A DNA stretch of 9,439 nucleotides from Candidatus Minthenecus merdequi (GCA_018064385.1 JAGHVI010000035.1:1-9439); one strand, 5' to 3'. Positions 1 through 8,443 are shown, numbered from the stretch's first letter. The notes: generated from the letters alone by a model not told the origin. Program-made: numbers and translations.

Positions 1-13
1 AAAGTAGTAATAA

Positions 14-42
14 TATTTGGAATATTTGTTGTAAATTTGCAC
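14..42 (+). promoter_or_regulatory. Bacteroidota-type promoter of the OmpA-like/TPR lipoprotein gene
   Basis: A TAAATTTG at 32-39 matches the Bacteroidota sigma(ABfr) -7 element TAnnTTTG and is followed by CAC. A TTTG lies at 16-19, only 12 nt upstream of the -7 box, whereas the published Bacteroides -33 TTTG sits about 19-21 nt upstream, so the -33 assignment is uncertain. The start site should fall near 45-50, giving a leader of about 40-45 nt that is very A/T-rich and has no Shine-Dalgarno sequence. The same arrangement recurs at 8528-8556. Confidence 0.6.
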
Positions 43-90
43 CAAAATATGTATACTTTATAATAAACAATAAATCAATAAAATAACATT

Positions 91-1767
91 ATGAAAAAGC
101 AATTATTATTTGCTCTAACTGTTGTTATGTTAGCACTTGTAGGTTGTAAAAACCCTCAAGAGTTCATTGACAATGTGAAACAAGAGCCAAATCCTGCACA
201 ATACAAAGCAGGTAAAGTAGAAGTAGTTTTCGAAGGTAATTTTCCTGAGAAGTATTTTACTAAGAATATGACAATGACAGTTGTTCCTGTTCTTACTACT
301 TCGGAAGGTAAAGTTTATCGTGGAGAACCTGTTACTTATCAGGGACAGAAGGTAAAAGGTAACGATAAAGTAATTCGTTACAAAGTAGGTGGCAAATACA
401 CACAGACTGCCGTATTTGACTATGAAGAAGGTATGGAATCATCTACTATTTCGCTTGAAGCAACAGTTCATACTTCAAAGAAAGATTATCAACTTCCAGT
501 AGCAGTTGTAGGTAAAGGTGCTAACATTACTCCACTGCTTGCTTCTGTTAAACCTGGTACAGGTGATCTTCAGGCTATGATTATCCCTGACAAGTTCCAA
601 CGTATCATTGAGGAGCGCACAAACGCACAGATTAAATATCTGATTAACCAGTCTAATATTCGTTCTTCTGAACTTAAAACAGAGGAGATGCTCGTTCTCA
701 CCAACACAATTAAAAATTTGAAGAAAGATACATCACGTCAAATCAAGAATATAGAGCTTAGTTCATACGCTTCACCAGATGGTGGTATGGATATAAACGA
801 AAAACTTGCAAACAACCGTGGTAAAAGCGCAGACTCATATATCAATAAAGAGTTAAAGAAAATCAAGGCTTCTGTTTCAATAGATTCTAAGATTACTGCC
901 GAGGACTGGGAAGGTTTCCAAGAACTTGTTAATAACTCAAACATAGAGGATAAAGCTATCATTCTTCGCGTGCTCAGTATGTATTCTGACCCTGACCAGC
1001 GCGAAGCTGAAATTCGTAAATTGTCTGTAGCTTATAAGACTCTTGCTGAAGAGGTTCTTCCTGAGCTTCGTCGTTCGAAAATGTCTCTCGTTGTAAATGT
1101 AGTTGGTCGTTCTGACGAGCAAATAGCTGCTCTTGCAGCTTCTGCTGATTTCGCTCAACTTTCAGAAGAAGAAATCCTTTACGCTGCAACACTTACTTCA
1201 GATTATGCTCAGAAACAGGCTATATATACAAAAGCTACTGAAGCTTATCCTAATAGTGTACGCGCTTATAACAATCTTGGTTTCGCTTACTATGAGCAGA
1301 ACAAAATTGCTGACGCTGAGCGTTGCTTCCAAAAAGCTCTTTCTATAGAGTCTGGCAACAATATCGCTAACTATAATATGGGTCTTGTAAAACTCATTAA
1401 TAATGACATAGCAGCAGCAGAACAGTACTTTGGTAAGGCAGGTGGTGTAGGCAAAGGACTTGATTATGCTCAAGGTGTAATTGCAATTCTTCGTGGCAAC
1501 TATAAGAAGGCTGCTCAGCTCTTTGGCAACTCCGCTTCGAACAACGCAGCTCTTGCTCACCTCTTGAACAATGATAATGGTGCAGCTCGTCGTGCTCTTG
1601 ACAATAACAAGAACGCTAATGCAACAACTTACTATCTCAAGGCTGTCCTCGCTGCACGTACAAACAATAAATCTGAATATCAGTCAGCAATTGCACAGGC
1701 AATCAAACTTGATATGAACTATCAGACACGTGCTGCTAAGGATGTTGAGTTTGACAATGTTAGATAA
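91..1767 (+). CDS. OmpA-like/TPR domain lipoprotein
   Basis: Predicted outer-membrane or periplasmic lipoprotein of 558 aa. The N-terminus is a lipoprotein signal peptide with a lipobox LVGC, so Cys19 would be lipidated. Residues about 35-150 are beta-rich with no recognised motif. Residues about 175-260 look like an OmpA C-terminal-type domain: SSYASPDGG (from Ser224) followed by N-x-x-LA-x-x-R-x-x-x-x-x-x-YI is the pattern that in OmpA/Pal proteins contacts peptidoglycan. Residues about 372-520 hold TPR-like helices, clearest at YPNSVRAYNNLGFAYYEQNK (from Tyr386), with A-x-x-x-F-x-x-A helices following. The likely role is an envelope scaffold that may hold peptidoglycan and partner proteins; this is inference, since the specific family has no function I can name. 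The start is supported by the signal peptide and by the promoter at 14-42. The gene appears monocistronic, ending 21 nt before a strong hairpin. Confidence 0.85.
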   Translation: MKKQLLFALTVVMLALVGCKNPQEFIDNVKQEPNPAQYKAGKVEVVFEGNFPEKYFTKNMTMTVVPVLTTSEGKVYRGEPVTYQGQKVKGNDKVIRYKVGGKYTQTAVFDYEEGMESSTISLEATVHTSKKDYQLPVAVVGKGANITPLLASVKPGTGDLQAMIIPDKFQRIIEERTNAQIKYLINQSNIRSSELKTEEMLVLTNTIKNLKKDTSRQIKNIELSSYASPDGGMDINEKLANNRGKSADSYINKELKKIKASVSIDSKITAEDWEGFQELVNNSNIEDKAIILRVLSMYSDPDQREAEIRKLSVAYKTLAEEVLPELRRSKMSLVVNVVGRSDEQIAALAASADFAQLSEEEILYAATLTSDYAQKQAIYTKATEAYPNSVRAYNNLGFAYYEQNKIADAERCFQKALSIESGNNIANYNMGLVKLINNDIAAAEQYFGKAGGVGKGLDYAQGVIAILRGNYKKAAQLFGNSASNNAALAHLLNNDNGAARRALDNNKNANATTYYLKAVLAARTNNKSEYQSAIAQAIKLDMNYQTRAAKDVEFDNVR

Positions 1768-1769
1768 TT

Positions 1770-1777
1770 TAGTTTTG
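1770..1777 (+). promoter_or_regulatory. Candidate -7 element for recG
   Basis: TAGTTTTG fits TAnnTTTG and begins 2 nt after the stop codon of the preceding gene. A TTTG at 1750-1753 lies 16 nt upstream, shorter than the usual -33 spacing. If used, transcription would begin near 1784, so the stem-loop at 1789-1823 would be the first structure of the recG leader. In a T-rich stretch such a match can be chance, so this is a weak call. Confidence 0.3.
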
Positions 1778-1788
1778 ACTAATAAATA

Positions 1789-1823
1789 AAAATAGGACTG
1801 TCACATTATGGCAGTCCTATTTT
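1789..1823 (+). terminator. 12-bp stem-loop, terminator of the lipoprotein gene and possibly recG leader element
   Basis: AAAATAGGACTG (1789-1800) pairs perfectly with CAGTCCTATTTT (1812-1823) across an 11-nt loop. The A-run on the left and T-run on the right make it look like an intrinsic terminator that could work from either side. It starts 21 nt after the lipoprotein stop codon and ends 6 nt before the recG ATG. Confidence 0.75.
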
Positions 1824-1829
1824 AATAAT

Positions 1830-3923
1830 ATGCAAGAAGATACTCTTTTAAAATATATTCCTGGGATAGGTCCCAAAAGGGCTGAACTTTTTCTTAAGCA
1901 ACTGAATGTCTCATCGGTTGCTGACCTTCTTGCATATTATCCATATAAATATATAGACCGTTCTAAGTTCTATACAGTTTCGGAATGTATAGATGACACA
2001 TCGTATGTTCAACTGCGAGGAAAAATACGTCGTTTTGAAACGCGAGGAATAGGAGCAAAAGAGCGTCTTATAGCGACTTTTGCTGATGCTACGGGCAGTA
2101 TTGAACTTGTATGGTTCAAGGGACTTAAATATATAAAGGAGTCGCTTAAAACAGATATTGAGTATATAGTTTTCGGCAAACCTACACGTTTTGGTTCTAC
2201 GATGAACATTGTTCACCCTGACATCGAACCTTTGACTGAGGCAAACCTTGCCAAAAACAACGGTCTACAGGCATTTTACAATACATCTGAGGCGATGAAA
2301 AAGTCGTACCTTAACTCAGAGGCTATTCGTAAGGTTATTATAACAATTCTTTCTGACACTTCGTTGAAAATTTGCGAGACATTACCTGAAGAGCTGATAA
2401 TGCGTCTTGGACTTATCTCAAAAAACGAGGCTATACGACAGATTCACTGGCCAACAGACAACGAACAACTTAAACGTGCACAGTTTCGTCTTAAATTCGA
2501 GGAATTGTTTTATATTCAGATTTTTTTGCAGAAAAGTTCTCAACTTCGTACAACGCGTTATCAAGGATATAGATTTGAAAGAGTAGGGGAGTACTTTCAT
2601 TCTTTCTATGAAAAACATCTTCCATTTCCACTAACAGGAGCTCAGAAACGAGTAATCAAGGAGATACGCAATGATATGAACACTGGTCGTCAGATGAATC
2701 GTCTTCTTCAAGGAGATGTTGGTTCTGGCAAGACAATGGTTGCTCTCCTCACTGCATTAATTGCTATTGACAATGGTTATCAAGTCTCGATAATGGCTCC
2801 AACTGAGATTCTTGCCAACCAACATTACGAGTCAATATCCTCGCAACTTTCACCGCTTGGCATAAACGTACAATTGTTGACAGGTAGTGTAAAAGGAAAA
2901 CGACGTGAGCAGATTCTTTTAGGTCTGAAAGAGGGTATCGTCAACATCCTCATCGGTACGCATGCCTTAATAGAAGATACTGTTGTTTTCAAGAATCTTG
3001 GTTATGCTGTAATTGACGAGCAGCATAGATTTGGCGTAGCGCAACGTGCAAAACTATGGACAAAGAACGTCCTTCCACCCCATGTGCTTGTGATGACGGC
3101 AACACCTATACCACGAACGCTTGCAATGACCGTATATGGAGATCTTGAGGTGAGTATCATAGACGAATTGCCGCCTGGTCGTAAACCTGTGGCTACTTAT
3201 CATTTCTATGATAATGCACGTGGCGAAATGAATGCTTTTCTCCACAGACAGATTGCTGAAGGTCGCCAAATTTATGTGGTTTATCCATTGGTGAAAGAGA
3301 GCGAAAAACTTGACTTGCACAATGCAGAACAGGGTTTTGTTCAGATGATTGAGAATTTTCCAGAATGCAAGGTCGTTATGGTTCATGGACAGATGAGGAA
3401 TGCTGATAAGGATATTGCCATGAACGAATTTGTAACCGCAAAGGCTGCCATAATGGTTGCTACTACGGTAATCGAAGTAGGGGTTAATGTACCAAATGCT
3501 TCGGTGATGGTTATTGAAAACGCTGAGCGCTTTGGTCTCAGTCAGTTGCATCAACTGCGTGGAAGAGTTGGTAGGGGAGCAGAGCAGAGTTTTTGTATCC
3601 TAATGTCAAAATATGAACTTGCTCGCGAAACTCGCCAGCGTCTTCAGATAATGTGTAATACGAATGATGGATTTGTGATTGCCGAGGAGGATATGCGATT
3701 GCGTGGCCCTGGCGATATGGAAGGACTGAAACAGAGTGGATTACCTTTTGATCTTCACATTGCCTCGCTCGCCACAGATGGTTTTATCCTAAGTATGGCA
3801 CGTGACGAAGCAAAAAAAATAATTGCCCTCGATTCTGAGTTTGAGAGCAATCAGTATCAGATTGTTGGTATTAATCTTGCCAAAATCAAAAATAACACCA
3901 CCGATTGGGGGGCAATAAGTTAA
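1830..3923 (+). CDS. recG: ATP-dependent DNA helicase RecG
   Basis: RecG is a superfamily 2 helicase that reverses stalled replication forks and drives branch migration of Holliday junctions in the cytoplasm. The 697-aa length is usual for Bacteroidota RecG. The N-terminus carries the expected YIPGIGPKRAELF helix-hairpin-helix-like segment, then the wedge/OB domain at about residues 60-150 (LRGKIRRFETRG). Helicase motifs are intact: Walker A GDVGSGKT at 295-302, the DEQH box at 396-399, MTATPIPRT from 422, and motif VI QLRGRVGRG from Gln575; the C-terminal region has the typical RGPGDMEGLKQSG segment. The ATG at 1830 agrees with family N-termini but follows a hairpin by 6 nt and has no Shine-Dalgarno sequence. 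The 3' end overlaps the next gene, which is on the opposite strand, by 4 nt. Confidence 0.97.
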   Translation: MQEDTLLKYIPGIGPKRAELFLKQLNVSSVADLLAYYPYKYIDRSKFYTVSECIDDTSYVQLRGKIRRFETRGIGAKERLIATFADATGSIELVWFKGLKYIKESLKTDIEYIVFGKPTRFGSTMNIVHPDIEPLTEANLAKNNGLQAFYNTSEAMKKSYLNSEAIRKVIITILSDTSLKICETLPEELIMRLGLISKNEAIRQIHWPTDNEQLKRAQFRLKFEELFYIQIFLQKSSQLRTTRYQGYRFERVGEYFHSFYEKHLPFPLTGAQKRVIKEIRNDMNTGRQMNRLLQGDVGSGKTMVALLTALIAIDNGYQVSIMAPTEILANQHYESISSQLSPLGINVQLLTGSVKGKRREQILLGLKEGIVNILIGTHALIEDTVVFKNLGYAVIDEQHRFGVAQRAKLWTKNVLPPHVLVMTATPIPRTLAMTVYGDLEVSIIDELPPGRKPVATYHFYDNARGEMNAFLHRQIAEGRQIYVVYPLVKESEKLDLHNAEQGFVQMIENFPECKVVMVHGQMRNADKDIAMNEFVTAKAAIMVATTVIEVGVNVPNASVMVIENAERFGLSQLHQLRGRVGRGAEQSFCILMSKYELARETRQRLQIMCNTNDGFVIAEEDMRLRGPGDMEGLKQSGLPFDLHIASLATDGFILSMARDEAKKIIALDSEFESNQYQIVGINLAKIKNNTTDWGAIS

Positions 3924-4486
3924 AAATCAAACGCTTCGTTGTTTCTGAACATCAGGTTGACCTGCCAAATGTACAGGTGATTCAATCTTTTGATGGCTAT
4001 TGAGTTTCTATTGTTCATATCATCTTCGGCGTGCCAACGCTCGTTTATACTTATGTCATTATTCCCCAAAAACTCGGCTGAAATGGTATCAATCGTCATA
4101 GGGTCGGTTGAACTAAATACATTGTATGGCTCGTTATATATGATTTTTGCGCCATAGTAAGGGTATGTATCTTTACAGTAGTCGCGCAACTCCTTATATC
4201 TTTTCAATGCAACTTCGGGGTCAAACGAGTTAATTGTCATATATATTCCTGCCACTTTTTCGTTGTCACCCATGCTCGGAATGAGTGTCACAAGCGTATC
4301 TCCATGCTCATAAATAACCTGAACAGCTGCTTGTCTGTCAAATTTGAAACCCATGTCTTCAAGTTTTGAGGCTGTCTCTGACATACTTTTACCCAAAGAA
4401 TCCTTTACTGTCTCTGGCAATTTTGTACAACTAACACTCAATAACACAACGCTTAAAGCGACAATATAAAAATTTTTTCTTTTCAT
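3920..4486 (-). CDS. Hypothetical lipoprotein, 188 aa
   Basis: I do not recognise a named family. The protein begins MKRKNFYIVALSVVLLSVSC, a lipoprotein signal peptide with lipobox LSVSC, so Cys20 would be lipidated. The mature part is soluble and mixed alpha/beta, with a helix-like region after the Cys (residues about 24-45), a beta-rich core and an aromatic, charged middle (KRYKELRDYCKDTYPYYG). It has no further membrane segment. An upstream in-frame ATG at 4543 would add 19 residues, but these would precede the signal peptide and lie across the promoter, so the ATG at 4486 is chosen. It is transcribed divergently from metG and convergently with recG, with its TAA stop inside the recG stop region. 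The likely place is the periplasmic side of a membrane; the function is unknown. Confidence 0.8.
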   Translation of the reverse strand: MKRKNFYIVALSVVLLSVSCTKLPETVKDSLGKSMSETASKLEDMGFKFDRQAAVQVIYEHGDTLVTLIPSMGDNEKVAGIYMTINSFDPEVALKRYKELRDYCKDTYPYYGAKIIYNEPYNVFSSTDPMTIDTISAEFLGNNDISINERWHAEDDMNNRNSIAIKRLNHLYIWQVNLMFRNNEAFDF

Positions 4487-4511
4487 ATTAAAATTTGATT
4501 GTTTCGGTGTG

Positions 4512-4519
4512 CAAAGGTA
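4512..4519 (-). promoter_or_regulatory. -7 element for the minus-strand lipoprotein
   Basis: Read on the minus strand this is TACCTTTG followed by C, a full match to TAnnTTTG. It places the start site near 4505, about 20 nt before the ATG at 4486. No clear -33 TTTG is seen at the expected distance. Use of this element would exclude the upstream ATG at 4543, supporting the corrected gene start. Confidence 0.6.
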
Positions 4520-4532
4520 ACAATAATTTTTG

Positions 4533-4540
4533 TAACTTTG
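4533..4540 (+). promoter_or_regulatory. -7 element for metG
   Basis: TAACTTTG followed by CAC is a full match to TAnnTTTG. The start site would be near 4547, giving a leader of about 40 nt that is A/T-rich and lacks a Shine-Dalgarno sequence. No TTTG is seen at the usual -33 distance. The element lies 13 nt from the opposing -7 element on the other strand. Confidence 0.6.
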
Positions 4541-4586
4541 CACTTCAATTTTTAATTATTTACGAATAACTAAAATATAAGCATAT

Positions 4587-6626
4587 ATGAAGAATTTCAA
4601 ACGCACACTTGTCACCACGGCTCTACCTTATGCAAATGGTCCTGTCCACATCGGTCATCTTGCTGGAGTCTATGTTCCTGCCGATATTTATGTACGTTAT
4701 CTCCGCCTCAAGGGCGAGGAGGTTCTCTTTGTCGGAGGTTCGGACGAACATGGTGTGCCTATCACAATCAAAGCAAAAAAAGAGGGTGTAACCCCTCAGG
4801 ATATCGTTGACCGCTACCATACAATAATAAAAAAATCTTTTGAGGAACTTGGAATATCTTTCGACATTTACTCTCGTACCTCGTCCGAGATTCACCGCAA
4901 AACTTCGTCTGAATTTTTCCGCCATCTGTACGAAAAAGGCGAATTTATCGAGAAAATCTCTGAGCAATATTACGACCCAGAAGCTAATCAGTTTCTTGCA
5001 GACCGCTATATTGTGGGTACATGCCCTCATTGCAAAAATCCTAATGCGTATGGCGACCAGTGCGAAGCTTGCGGTACGTCCCTCAGCCCTCTTGATCTTA
5101 TTGACCCTCATTCTACTATTTCTGGTGCAAAACCTATTCTAAAGCCTACCAAACACTGGTATCTCCCCCTTGACAAACATCAGGAGTGGCTCTCTAAATG
5201 GATTCTCGAAGAACACAAGGAGTGGAAAACCAATGTATATGGTCAGTGCAAGTCGTGGTTGGACCTTGGTCTTCAGCCTCGAGCTGTATCCCGTGACCTT
5301 GACTGGGGTGTGCCTGTCCCTGTTGAGGGTGCTGATGGTAAGGTGCTTTACGTTTGGTTTGACGCTCCGATAGGTTATATATCCAACACACGTGAACTTC
5401 TGCCTAACGATTGGGAGAAGTGGTGGAAAGATAAAGATACTCGTATGCTACATTTCATAGGTAAGGATAACATTGTTTTCCACTGTATTGTCTTCCCTGC
5501 TATGCTGAAAGCTGAAGGCAGTTATAACCTTCCTGACAATGTTCCTGCCAACGAGTTTCTAAACCTTGAGGGTGACAAGATTTCAACCTCTCATAATTGG
5601 GCTGTTTGGTTGCACGAATACCTGCAGGAGATGCCAGGCAAGCAGGATGTGCTCCGTTATGTGCTTACTGCAAATGCTCCCGAAACTAAGGATAACGACT
5701 TCACTTGGAAGGATTTCCAGACACGTAACAACAGCGAACTTGTGGCAATCTTCGGCAATTTCATCAATCGTGCCTTAGTGCTTACTCAGAAGTTTTATGC
5801 CGGAGTGGTGCCTGAGTTGGGTGAACTGGCTGAAATTGACCGTGAAACTATTACTGAGTTCCAGCAGGTTAAATGCAAAATGGAAAAATATCTTGACGTT
5901 TTCCGTTTCCGCGATGCCCTGAAAGAGGCAATGGAACTTGCCCGTATTGGTAATAAATATCTGGCTGATATGGAGCCTTGGAAACTGGTCAAAACAGATG
6001 CAACTCGCACTGCTACTATTATGCATGTTGCTTTGCAGATTGCTGCAAATCTGGCAATCGCTTTCGAGCCTTTTACTCCGTTTACTGCCAAAAAACTTCG
6101 TGATATGCTTGGTATGTCAGAAATCAAATGGGCTGATCTCGGGCGTACAGATCTTATAATGGCTGGTTCAACTATTGGTAAGGTAGAGTTGCTTTTCGAC
6201 AAGATAGAAGATGATGTGATAACATTTCAGATGAATAAACTGGAGGAGTCAAAAAAGAAAAACCAGTTGCTCAACTACAAACCTGCTGATGTTAAGGCAA
6301 ACGTGCCTTTCGAGGAGTGGGAGAAAACCGATATTCGTGTAGCAACAGTGCTGGAATGTACCAAGGTGCCAAAGGCTGACAAATTGTTGCAATTCCGTTT
6401 GGATGATGGTATGGGTGGTCGTACAATAGTGTCTGGTATTGCGCAAAGTTATCCCGAACCAGAGAAACTTGTCGGTCGTCAGGTGTTGTTTATTGCCAAT
6501 TTCGAACCACGCAAACTTCGTGGCATTATCTCCGAGGGTATGATTCTTTCGGCTGTAGATGCTGACGGAAAACTGGTACTTTGCGAGCCTTCACGCGAAG
6601 TTAAACCTGGCTCTACTGTTGGTTAA
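4587..6626 (+). CDS. metG: Methionine--tRNA ligase
   Basis: Cytoplasmic class I aminoacyl-tRNA synthetase that charges tRNA-Met, including the initiator, with methionine using ATP; 679 aa, the long form with an appended C-terminal domain. Residues 12-24 carry the ALPYANGPVHIGH segment with the HIGH signature at 21-24. A zinc-binding knuckle has four cysteines at 146, 149, 159 and 162 (CPHC...CEAC). The KMSKS-type loop is KISTS at 331-335, a variant I recall as normal for this MetG type. The anticodon-binding helical domain follows, and residues from about 575 to the end form the Trbp111-like OB-fold tRNA-binding domain (WEKTDIRVATVLECTKVPKADK), which helps dimerisation and tRNA capture. The ATG at 4587 is the family start. 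A BspA-like gene begins 49 nt downstream on the same strand with no terminator between them, so the two may share a transcript. Confidence 0.97.
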   Translation: MKNFKRTLVTTALPYANGPVHIGHLAGVYVPADIYVRYLRLKGEEVLFVGGSDEHGVPITIKAKKEGVTPQDIVDRYHTIIKKSFEELGISFDIYSRTSSEIHRKTSSEFFRHLYEKGEFIEKISEQYYDPEANQFLADRYIVGTCPHCKNPNAYGDQCEACGTSLSPLDLIDPHSTISGAKPILKPTKHWYLPLDKHQEWLSKWILEEHKEWKTNVYGQCKSWLDLGLQPRAVSRDLDWGVPVPVEGADGKVLYVWFDAPIGYISNTRELLPNDWEKWWKDKDTRMLHFIGKDNIVFHCIVFPAMLKAEGSYNLPDNVPANEFLNLEGDKISTSHNWAVWLHEYLQEMPGKQDVLRYVLTANAPETKDNDFTWKDFQTRNNSELVAIFGNFINRALVLTQKFYAGVVPELGELAEIDRETITEFQQVKCKMEKYLDVFRFRDALKEAMELARIGNKYLADMEPWKLVKTDATRTATIMHVALQIAANLAIAFEPFTPFTAKKLRDMLGMSEIKWADLGRTDLIMAGSTIGKVELLFDKIEDDVITFQMNKLEESKKKNQLLNYKPADVKANVPFEEWEKTDIRVATVLECTKVPKADKLLQFRLDDGMGGRTIVSGIAQSYPEPEKLVGRQVLFIANFEPRKLRGIISEGMILSAVDADGKLVLCEPSREVKPGSTVG

Positions 6627-6675
6627 TAGAACCACCCTAAAGTTTCAGTACTCTGCAATAGCTCAAAGATATACG

Positions 6676-8358
6676 ATGAAATATCTGCTTCCGTCACTTT
6701 TTTGTCTGATATGCTGTATTGTAAATTCTCAGAATTATACTATTCAAAACATTGAATACCAACTTAATTCTCAAGACAATACAGCATCCGTTGTGTCCTG
6801 TTCTTTACCTGGAATCCGTGATTGGAACATTGATTCAATGTCACTTGACATTGTTGTCATACCCGAAAAGATAAAAGTTGGCGAAGATTTTTTTACCATT
6901 ACCTCTCTTGACGATTATGCCTTTGCTGATTGTCCTGGGTTAGTGTCAATCGTGTTACCTTCCACGTTGAAAAGAATAGGTGACTATGTTTTTCAGGGTT
7001 GTGTCAATCTATATGATATTGCAATCCCAAAAAATGTTGAAACAATAGGCTTAGGGTGTTTTATGGCGTGCGAAAATTTGCGAAAAATTCTCCTTCCAAC
7101 TTCCCTAAAAACTTTGTCTGCCAACATTTTTGCATATTGTTATTCATTAAACAATGTCACCATCCCTTCTGCTGTTGCCGTGATTGATGACTATGCTTTT
7201 CTTGCTTGCCACTCTTTGTCGAATGTCCGTTTCCCCAAACGATTGAATACCATTGGTTATGCAGCATTCTCCGAATGTGCTTTCTCTGTGGTTAAAATAC
7301 CTGCCACTGTTACAACTATTGATAATAAGGCATTCAGCAGTTGCAATCATCTTGACTCAATAATCCTTCCGACTTCTCTTTCTCTCCTTGGCGATAGTGT
7401 TTTCTTTGAATGTAACAATCTCAGGCGTATTTGTATTCATGGGTCTCAGAATTTTGGCAGTGATTTTGATGGAAGAATCTTTTATCAGAAAACTTCTGAT
7501 ACTTCTCGGACACTCCTTTTTTACAATCGTCTTGCTCAGGTTTGCGTAGTTCCTGACAATTTCACCATTGCTGCTGGAGTTTTTCGCAATAACACCAACC
7601 TGAAAAGAGTTATTCTTCCCTCTACACTCAAGTCTATCGGTGATTTTGCTTTCCAAGGATGTTCATCACTCAGTGATATTGTCATCCCCGAGGACATAGA
7701 ATATATTGGGAAAGCTGCCTTTATGGGATGTACTTCTCTGAAATCATTCAATCGTTTTCATAATGATTATTTTTTCTCAGCCGACGATGGCAAAGCCCTT
7801 TTTCATAAAACAGAAGGCGGGGTAGCGATGATTGCATACACTGACACAGTTCCAGTTGTTGCCGTGCCTTCTTTTGTGACAGAGTTTGGTTATGGACTTT
7901 TTCATTCACACAATGAAATCAGTGAGATACTCATTCCTTCTTCTGTCAATACCTTGGGTGCCTTATCTTTTTATGGTTGTACCAACTTGAAAAGCATATC
8001 TTTGCCTGAAGGTCTTGACGTGATACCCGAACAATTGTTTGCTGGATGCACTTCCCTCAGACAGGTTATAATCCCGCAGGGTGTTACGACTGTTGGCGAC
8101 AAGGTTTTCGCTGATTGCAGCAACCTCTCATTGCTCGTTTTGCCTGAAACACTCAAGATGCTCGGGCAATTGCTTTTTACTGGTGTTAGTCCTCATAATC
8201 TTAAGATTTTTTCCCTTTCACAAACACCTGCCGTTTTGCGAATCAACACTTTCAAAGGCATTTCAGCAGCCGAATTACATATTCCAGTCGGAATGACTGA
8301 AAAATATAAGAATAATACAGTTTGGGGTAAGTTTCACAATATATTTGATGATATTTGA
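6676..8358 (+). CDS. BspA-like leucine-rich-repeat surface or secreted protein
   Basis: Predicted exported protein of 560 aa. The start is set at the ATG at 6676 because MKYLLPSLFCLICCIVNSQ is a type I signal peptide (cleavage likely before or after Gln19); the in-frame ATG at 6559 lies inside metG and would put 39 residues before it. The body is built of TpLRR/BspA (LRR_5) repeats of 23 aa, of the form LPxxLxxIGDxxFxxCxxLxxIxI. The F-x-x-C positions step by 23: Phe83, 106, 129, 152, 175, 198, then 220 and 243; a second block has 303, 326, 349 and a third 409, 432, 455, 478, 501. Two non-repeat inserts, centred near residues 275 and 385, resemble each other (DG-x-x-F-x-K-T). The C-terminus ends in an IPVGMTEKYKNNTVWGKF segment typical of the family. 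No Por secretion C-terminal sorting domain or wall anchor is apparent. BspA relatives bind host proteins or other bacteria; that role here is inferred. Confidence 0.88.
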   Translation: MKYLLPSLFCLICCIVNSQNYTIQNIEYQLNSQDNTASVVSCSLPGIRDWNIDSMSLDIVVIPEKIKVGEDFFTITSLDDYAFADCPGLVSIVLPSTLKRIGDYVFQGCVNLYDIAIPKNVETIGLGCFMACENLRKILLPTSLKTLSANIFAYCYSLNNVTIPSAVAVIDDYAFLACHSLSNVRFPKRLNTIGYAAFSECAFSVVKIPATVTTIDNKAFSSCNHLDSIILPTSLSLLGDSVFFECNNLRRICIHGSQNFGSDFDGRIFYQKTSDTSRTLLFYNRLAQVCVVPDNFTIAAGVFRNNTNLKRVILPSTLKSIGDFAFQGCSSLSDIVIPEDIEYIGKAAFMGCTSLKSFNRFHNDYFFSADDGKALFHKTEGGVAMIAYTDTVPVVAVPSFVTEFGYGLFHSHNEISEILIPSSVNTLGALSFYGCTNLKSISLPEGLDVIPEQLFAGCTSLRQVIIPQGVTTVGDKVFADCSNLSLLVLPETLKMLGQLLFTGVSPHNLKIFSLSQTPAVLRINTFKGISAAELHIPVGMTEKYKNNTVWGKFHNIFDDI

Positions 8359-8413
8359 ACATTTTATTATCATTTTGCAATTGACACATTAAATTTTATG
8401 ACGTTCCATCAAT

Positions 8414-8443
8414 GATTTTATTTCCTAAAATCTTCAATTTTTT
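8414..8443 (+). terminator. Candidate terminator after the BspA-like gene
   Basis: GATTTTA (8414-8420) pairs perfectly with TAAAATC (8426-8432) around a 5-nt loop, and a run of six T at 8438-8443 follows after 5 nt. The stem is short and A/T-rich, so termination would be weak. It is 55 nt past the stop codon. A second, weaker hairpin (ATGATA 8348-8353 with TATCAT 8368-8373) overlaps the stop codon. Confidence 0.4.

Noticed and set aside
3054..3554. 166-aa open frame on the minus strand within recG
   Set aside because: It lies opposite helicase motifs of an intact recG and its composition (many His, Ile, Ser) is that of a shadow frame.
4487..4543. Upstream ATG at 4543 as start of the minus-strand lipoprotein
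   Set aside because: It would add 19 polar residues before a clean lipoprotein signal peptide, and it lies upstream of the TACCTTTG promoter element.
5577..5591. KISTS instead of KMSKS in MetG as a damaged active site
   Set aside because: The Lys and the final Ser are kept, and this variant is, to my knowledge, common in MetG of this type; the rest of the enzyme is intact.
6559..6675. Upstream ATG at 6559 as start of the BspA-like protein
   Set aside because: The extension overlaps the 3' end of metG in another frame and puts 39 residues before a normal signal peptide.
6922..8190. Repetitive DNA within the BspA-like gene as a CRISPR or tandem DNA repeat
   Set aside because: The period is a 69-nt codon-level repeat of a protein LRR with little conservation at DNA level; there are no identical repeats with unique spacers.
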